From: Hyphomicrobiales bacterium
Lineage (GTDB): Bacteria; Pseudomonadota; Alphaproteobacteria; Rhizobiales; Kaistiaceae
Length of the DNA stretch: 11,083 nucleotides
Assembly (NCBI GenBank): GCA_017305815.1
Contig: JAFKJZ010000518.1
Location: forward strand, 1-11,083
Direction: 5' to 3'
A program made the position numbers and the translations under genes. Under the pieces are notes generated by a model. That model ran no database searches, was not told the DNA's origin, and saw only the letters and a list, made by a program, of their open reading frames with translations. Positions 6,694-11,083 of the stretch are shown one piece after another. Numbering within the stretch: position 1 is the first letter of the stretch; each line of letters opens with the position of its first letter.

Positions 6694-7008
6694 GGGACCG
6701 AGCCTGGTTGAGGCGGGTATTTCACGAAAGTCGCGGCATGCGCGGCATGCATCTGCGGGATCGCGCCATAGATCCACTCATGGTCGCCATTGCCCAGGCC
6801 ATGATGGCCGGGCGTGTCCCGGAAGCGGCTCGAAACTCGCGGTAGACACGAACCCCATTCCCCGTTGCCGTGCCGAAGCCGCCACCGTTGCCCATCCGCA
6901 ACAGCACGGAAGGGTTGTGATCGGATGTGCTTTGTCCGCTTACGGGATCGATAAGTCTGACATAAGGTGTCGGCCGAATGGGCGTGGGGCCGGATTCTGT
7001 CGTCGTTG

Positions 7009-7050
7009 CAACGCATTAGTTCGCGTTTTGAACTAATTCCACATGCGTTG
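7009..7050. promoter_or_regulatory. Nested inverted repeat upstream of the autotransporter
   Basis: TTAGTTC (7016-7022) and GAACTAA (7030-7036) form a perfect 7-bp inverted repeat with a 7-base spacer. An outer pair, CAACGCAT (7009-7016) and ATGCGTTG (7043-7050), is also perfect over 8 bp, with six extra bases on the right side. It lies 31 bp before the first likely start codon. The TTAGTTC/GAACTAA form resembles operators of MarR-type dimeric regulators, but it could equally act as a 5'-UTR hairpin. Confidence 0.5.
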
Positions 7051-7080
7051 ACGGCGCCCCTGGTCGCGCCTCGGGCGACA

Positions 7081-9953
7081 ATGGGGCTGACATTGATGAC
7101 ATTGAACTCCATGCCGGACGCAGGATCGGTTCGATCGAGCGGCACGCTGGGCCGGCGGCTTCGGTCCAACGCATCCCAGCTTGCGCTCGCCGCAGGATTG
7201 GCGGTCGGCCTCGGGCATTCGGCCGAGGCCGCGACCTACACCGCCGCCAACGAGACCGGATCACCGACGCGCAGGCGAGCCCCGACGCAAGCTCGACCAT
7301 CACGCTGACCGGCAGCTTCTCGCTCAGCGGCGCCCTGCCCGCGATTTCGAGCAAGGCGATCACCATCGAGACCGGCGCGAACACGCTCTCCTACACGACG
7401 GGCCGGGTCTTCGACGTCGCCAGCGGCGCAAGCCTGACGATCTCGGGCAACATTGACGGCACCGGCGTCCTCAACACCGGCTTGATCGGCAAGAAGGGAG
7501 CCGGCGAGCTCGTGCTCGACGGCGTGACCAGCACCGACGTCACCCGGCTCGGCGTCGAGGCCGGCACGGTCGTGATCACCGGCGGCAGCGACATCACCCT
7601 GAGCACGTCGAGCGGCGGCTCCCTTGCTCAGCTCGGCATCGCCGTGCAGGCCGGAGAGGTTGCGAGCCTGACGATCTCGGGCGCGGGTACGCGGGTGGCC
7701 ACCGCCGGCACCGACGCGACGGTCCTGGGCGGCTCGGCATCGGTCGAAGCGACGCTGACGATCGAGGACGGCGGCGAATACATCACCGACCGCGCCGTCA
7801 ACGCGCACACCGCGGCCGGCGGCGGCATCGCCAACCTGACGGTCCGCGACGATGGCTCGACGCTGGAGGCCGGCTCGTTCGGCTCCTACAACGGCACCAC
7901 CTACATTAACGTTCTCGACGGCGGCGTGGTCGACATCACGGGCAGCACCAGTTTCGGCGGCCTCAACGCCAACAACGCCTATGCCAATGCCAGCGTCACG
8001 GCCGTCGTTTCCGGCGAGGGATCCCGGTGGGACACCGGCGGAGCGCTCGCGATGCAGATTGGGTCGCTCTCCATCCTCGATGGCGGCGTCGTCAGCGCCG
8101 CGACGGTGAGCATCGCCACCAACACCAACGCCGTCGCCGCCGATTTCGACGTCCTCGTCTCCGGTGATGGGTCGACGCTGAGCGCCAACGCCATCACCCT
8201 CGCGACGCGGCGCACCGGGAGCCTCACCATCGCCAATGATGGCCGCGTCGTGGTGAACGGCGGCAATTCGGCCCTCACCGTCGGCGGCGCCTTCGCGGAC
8301 AGCCACGCCACGCTCAACATCGGCGGCGCGGTCGGCCAGGCGGCGACCGCCGCCGGCACGCTCGAAGCCTCGGCCGTGACGCTTGCCGCGAGCGCCGAGA
8401 TCAACTTCAACCACACGGAGACGGACTATGTCTTCGACACGCCCATCAATGGCGACGGCGCGATCAACCAGATCGCCGGCCACACCATCTTCGACGCCAG
8501 CCAGGCCGGGTTCTACGGCCTGACCACCGTCTATGGCGGCACCCTCGAGGTGAACAGCACCCTCGGCGGCACGGTCGACGTGCGCGGCGGCCGCCTGCAG
8601 GGCACCGGCATGGTCGGCGATACCGCCAACTATGCGGGCGGCGTGATCGCGCCTGGCAATTCGATCGGCACGCTGACGGTCGCCGGCGACTACACCAGCA
8701 ATGGCGGTGTCCTCGAGATCGAGGCGGTGCTGGGATCCGACAACTCGCCGACGGACGAGCTCTACATCATCGGCGACAGCGTGCTCGGCACCGGCGCGAC
8801 GCAGGTGCGGGTCGTCAATCTCGTCGGCGCGGGGGCGCTGACCGCCGGCGACGGCATCCGGATCGTGCAGGTCGATGGCGACTCGGCCGCCGACGCCTTC
8901 GTGCTGGCCGGCCCGGCGATCGCCGGCGCCTATCGCTACAACCTGTTCCAGAACGACGTGACCGGCACCCAGGACGATGGCGACTGGTATCTGCGCACCG
9001 ACGGCCTGGCGCCGACGCTGCCGACCTATGAGAGCTATCCCGCCGTCATGCTCGGCCTGATCTCGCTGCCGACCCTGCAGCAGCGCGTCGGCGACCGCCG
9101 GCCGGACAAGGCCGGCGACACGGCGGACACCGCGCTCTGGACCCGGATCGAGGGTGTGCACTCCCGCGTCAAGGCGGACAGCTCGACGACCGAAGCGTCC
9201 TATGACAGCGATCTGTTCCAGTTGCAGGTTGGCTTCGACGGCGAAGTGCTGGAGAGCGCCTCCGGTGCCCTCGTCGCCGGGATCACGGCGCAGTACAGCC
9301 GCGCCAGCGCCGGCGTCTCCTCCGATCTCGGCAACGGCTCGAACACCACCGAAGGTTATGGCATCGGCGCGACGCTGACCTGGTATGGCGCGAACGGCGT
9401 CTATGTCGACAGCCAGGCACAGGTGGCCTGGTTCGACACCGACCTTTCCGCCGATGAGGTCGGCAAGCTCGTCGATGGCAACAACGGCACCGGCTACGCG
9501 CTGTCGATCGAGGCCGGCCGCGAGTTCGCGGTGAAGGAGGGCTGGACGGTGACGCCGCAGGCCCAGCTTTCCTACGCCTCTGCCGATTTCGACGATTTTG
9601 TCGATCCGTTTGGCGCCGAGGTATCGCTCTCGAAGGGCGAGAGCCTGAAGGGCCGGATCGGCGCCGCGCTCGGCCGCGACGCCAGCTGGCAGGACGATCA
9701 GGGCCGCGCGGCGCGCACGCATTTCTACGGCATCACCAGCCTGACCTACGAGTTCCTGGACGGCGCCACCGTCGCGGTCTCCGGCGTCGACCTGGTGGCG
9801 AAACCGCAGAAGTTCGGCGCCGAGTTCGGCCTCGGCGGCACCTATAACTGGGGCAACGAGAAATACGCGCTGCATGGCGAGGCGCTCGCCTCGACCAGCT
9901 TCGACGGCTCCTACGCCTACAAGGGCACGCTCGGGCTCAATATCGGCTTCTGA
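7081..9953 (+). pseudogene. Type V autotransporter (pertactin-like passenger and beta-barrel), frameshifted
   Basis: Surface protein of about 957 residues if the frame is restored. Frame 1 starts near ATG 7081 (or 7096, 7111) and encodes an extended signal peptide: a basic region (RRLRSN), the core LALAAGLAVGLGHS and cleavage after AEA, then ATYTAANE. At 7252-7260 the protein-like sequence moves to another frame, continuing ITDAQASPDASSTITLTGSF to the end. The passenger is rich in Gly, Thr, Ser and Asn and has beta-solenoid repeats, including GGTLEVNSTLGGTVDVRGG and the junction APGNSIGTLTV typical of this family. The last 270 residues or so (from about 9136) form the PF03797-type barrel, ending in phenylalanine (NIGF), the outer-membrane insertion signal. 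Apart from the shift no stop interrupts it, so a recent mutation or sequencing error is likely. An internal TTG at 7482 could not supply a signal peptide. Confidence 0.8.
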
Positions 9954-9973
9954 GCCGCGCCCGCGAAAACGGA

Positions 9974-10006
9974 AAGCGGCCGGGCCATGCCCGGCCGCTT
10001 CTTTTT
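9974..10006 (+). terminator. Rho-independent terminator of the autotransporter gene
   Basis: AAGCGGCCGGGC (9974-9985) and GCCCGGCCGCTT (9989-10000) form a perfect 12-bp stem with a CAT loop, followed by C and TTTTT (10002-10006), 20 bp after the stop codon. Read on the minus strand it is followed by a weaker T-rich stretch (TTTCCGTTTT), so it may also serve the convergent gene. Confidence 0.92.
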
Positions 10007-10420
10007 ATCCTGGGTCGCAACCGGCTCCGCGTCCGCACCGACCGCTTCCGTGGTGGCAGTCGCTAGTGCGCCTCCTGGCCGGCGACCGAGCCGGCGCCGC
10101 CGGCACCCTGAAGACGATGACAAGGATCGGCAGCTCCTGCTTCACCGAATAGCCGGCGCGCGTCACGCCGACCCACCGATTGGCCAAAGCGACCAGCGCC
10201 AAGACTGGCATGAACAGCTTGACCGCAAAAGCGAATACCGCCGGAGCGCCACCCCGGAGCCTGGCGACCAGCAGAACCACGCCAGCGGCGCTATCACGCC
10301 ATCGGTCACCAACACCATGTGCATCGCCATGTGAAGTATCGAGACGAAAATCCATCTGGCAGCAACGGCCGACGTTGCCCTGCCATCCGTTCTGGCACTG
10401 CCACGCGCCCGATCCAGCAT
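10005..10420 (-). pseudogene. Small membrane protein of unknown function, apparently frameshifted
   Basis: From ATG 10420 the minus strand encodes a polar start, then WIFVSILHMAMHMVLVTDGV and IAPLAWF, a typical membrane helix. In that frame the sequence then turns into arginine/serine-rich text. In the neighbouring frame a membrane-like sequence continues at once: APAVFAFAVKLFMPVLALVA, then LANRWVGVTRAGYSVKQELP and ILVIVF, up to a stop at 10005. One missing base near 10247 (a G in the GGTGGC run) would join the two into a protein of about 138 residues with three or four helices. I do not recognise the family. Two halves that are both hydrophobic and adjacent make chance unlikely, but function cannot be assigned. 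Its stop overlaps the T-run of the autotransporter terminator. Confidence 0.5.
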
Positions 10421-10504
10421 GGATGCCCTCGACGCCCGCGCCGCGCCGGGGACACCAGCACGACTTACCCGGGCGGTAGCGGCCCTGCCCCATCCACCCC
10501 CGTT

Positions 10505-10540
10505 GAAAGTCGTGCCCTCAGAATTCGAGACAGGACTTTC
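10505..10540. other. Inverted repeat between the two minus-strand genes
   Basis: GAAAGTC (10505-10511) and GACTTTC (10534-10540) are perfect complements with a 22-base spacer, and flanking bases CGTT and GACCG extend the match imperfectly. It lies between the XRE-cupin stop and the small membrane protein. There is no T-run on either side. It could be an operator or a weak mRNA structure. Confidence 0.3.
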
Positions 10541-10572
10541 GACCGCGGGCCAAAGCAGAGACTCTGCCTACC

Positions 10573-11083
10573 TCAAGCCAACGGCGCCACGACGCGCGAG
10601 CAGATCCAAAGCACCTGCGCGGGATCGTCCGTAGGATTGACGAGAGCATGCCCCATCGTGCTGTCGAAATAGGCGCAGTCGCCGACGTCCAGCAAGGTGA
10701 CGGCATAGTGTTCGGTATGGAGCTCGATCTTGCCCTTGAGGACGTAGATGAACTCCTCGCCGGGGTGACTGAGGAGTCCCTCGAACTGATGCAGGGAACG
10801 CGCCTTGACCTCGGCGAGCAGCGGCACGAACTGTCGATTGGCGATGTCGTTGCAAAGCATTTCATAGTCGTAGAGCAACGTGGAATGCACGACGCCCTGC
10901 CCCTTGCGGGTCACCGCACGACGACCGCTGACCGAGAGGCCGCGCCCTCCCGTCACCAGTTCGCTGATGTCGACATCCAGCCCTTCCGCCAGCCCCAGTA
11001 GCGTCTCGTAGGTAGGCGACATCTGATCGTTCTCGATCTTGGAGAGAGTCGAGACGGCCAGACCCGCGCGCTGAGCCAGGTCG
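10573..11083 (-). CDS. XRE-family regulator with C-terminal cupin domain, 5' end cut by window
   Basis: Transcriptional regulator, 169 residues visible. The true start lies beyond the right edge, since the frame is open to the last base and the first helix of the DNA-binding domain is missing, perhaps 20-25 residues. The visible part opens with a HTH_3 motif, DLAQRAGLAVSTLSKIEND, then SPTYETLLGLAEGLDVDISE. After a linker comes a cupin barrel: HPGEEFIYVLKGKIEL, then GDCAYFDSTMGHALVNP, which keep the conserved H, E, G and final H of this family. An internal ATG at 11022 lies after the recognition helix and is not the start. XRE-cupin proteins such as PuuR usually control amine, amino-acid or small-acid metabolism through a ligand bound in the cupin. 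The target is probably upstream, outside the window. Confidence 0.9.
   Translation of the reverse strand, partial: DLAQRAGLAVSTLSKIENDQMSPTYETLLGLAEGLDVDISELVTGGRGLSVSGRRAVTRKGQGVVHSTLLYDYEMLCNDIANRQFVPLLAEVKARSLHQFEGLLSHPGEEFIYVLKGKIELHTEHYAVTLLDVGDCAYFDSTMGHALVNPTDDPAQVLWICSRVVAPLA

Larger units (their letters stand above)
6406..7008. other. Intergenic region without a convincing gene
   Basis: About 600 bp between the repeat and the autotransporter control region. All open frames here lack a good start site or any recognisable family, and those on opposite strands overlap each other. What can be seen is structure: a CCGGGA/TCCCGG hairpin (6425-6439), two adjacent 9-bp hairpins (6492-6564), a GC-rich hairpin with a T-run on the minus strand (6666-6693), and a tandem pair of GCGGCATGC (6733-6750). 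It may be decayed coding DNA, an unannotated RNA gene, or both. Confidence 0.5.

Noticed and set aside
7123..7145. Possible tRNA T-arm (GGTTCGATCGAGC)
   Set aside because: No acceptor, D or anticodon arm could be found around it, and it lies inside the autotransporter signal-peptide sequence.
6537..7169. A 210-residue minus-strand frame before the autotransporter
   Set aside because: It crosses the terminator-like hairpin and the operator-like repeat and has no recognisable domain; only a piece of a neighbouring frame looks protein-like.
7236..9875. An 879-residue open frame antisense to the autotransporter
   Set aside because: It mirrors the GC-rich codon pattern of the real gene, is dominated by Ala, Gly, Arg, Asp and Val without domain-like motifs, and the plus strand carries clear passenger and barrel signatures.

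Overview
The window is GC-rich alphaproteobacterial DNA, most likely from a member of the Hyphomicrobiales (Rhizobiales). The evidence is codon usage, close resemblance to the polyol ABC permeases SmoF/SmoG (MtlF/MtlG) of Rhodobacter/rhizobia, and a dispersed palindromic repeat at about 6307-6405 of a kind I remember from rhizobial genomes. No tRNA, rRNA, CRISPR array, insertion sequence or phage gene could be supported.

Left part (1-4786, all + strand): a sugar-alcohol uptake and catabolism locus. It holds two SmoF/SmoG-type permeases (63-1007 and 1010-1834), an NAD-type short-chain dehydrogenase resembling galactitol dehydrogenase (1885-2658), a DeoR-family regulator (2746-3573) and a poorly known TIM-barrel, aldolase-like enzyme starting at a TTG codon (3764-4786). 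A long imperfect palindrome precedes deoR, and a cluster of direct and inverted repeats precedes the aldolase-like gene; both are operator candidates. The reading is: the transporter imports a polyol, the dehydrogenase oxidises it to a ketose or aldose, the aldolase-like enzyme acts later, and DeoR senses a phosphorylated intermediate. The binding protein and ATPase are not in the window and may lie upstream.

Middle part (4787-7080): a decayed stretch. It contains a perfect hairpin, the C-terminal half of a YtaF/MntP-like membrane protein without its N-terminal half, an intact AraC/GyrI-type regulator (5477-6310) whose stop codon lies in the dispersed repeat, and about 670 bp without a convincing gene but with several strong inverted repeats and a possible minus-strand terminator.

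Right part (7081-11083): a type V autotransporter (7081-9953, +) with signal peptide, beta-solenoid passenger and C-terminal beta-barrel. The signal peptide is in a different frame from the rest, so it is a frameshifted gene or a sequence error. A textbook terminator follows. On the minus strand come a small membrane protein that also appears frameshifted (10005-10420) and an XRE-cupin regulator cut by the right edge (10573-11083). The main candidates for something little described are the TIM-barrel enzyme with its operator region and the structured intergenic region before the autotransporter.
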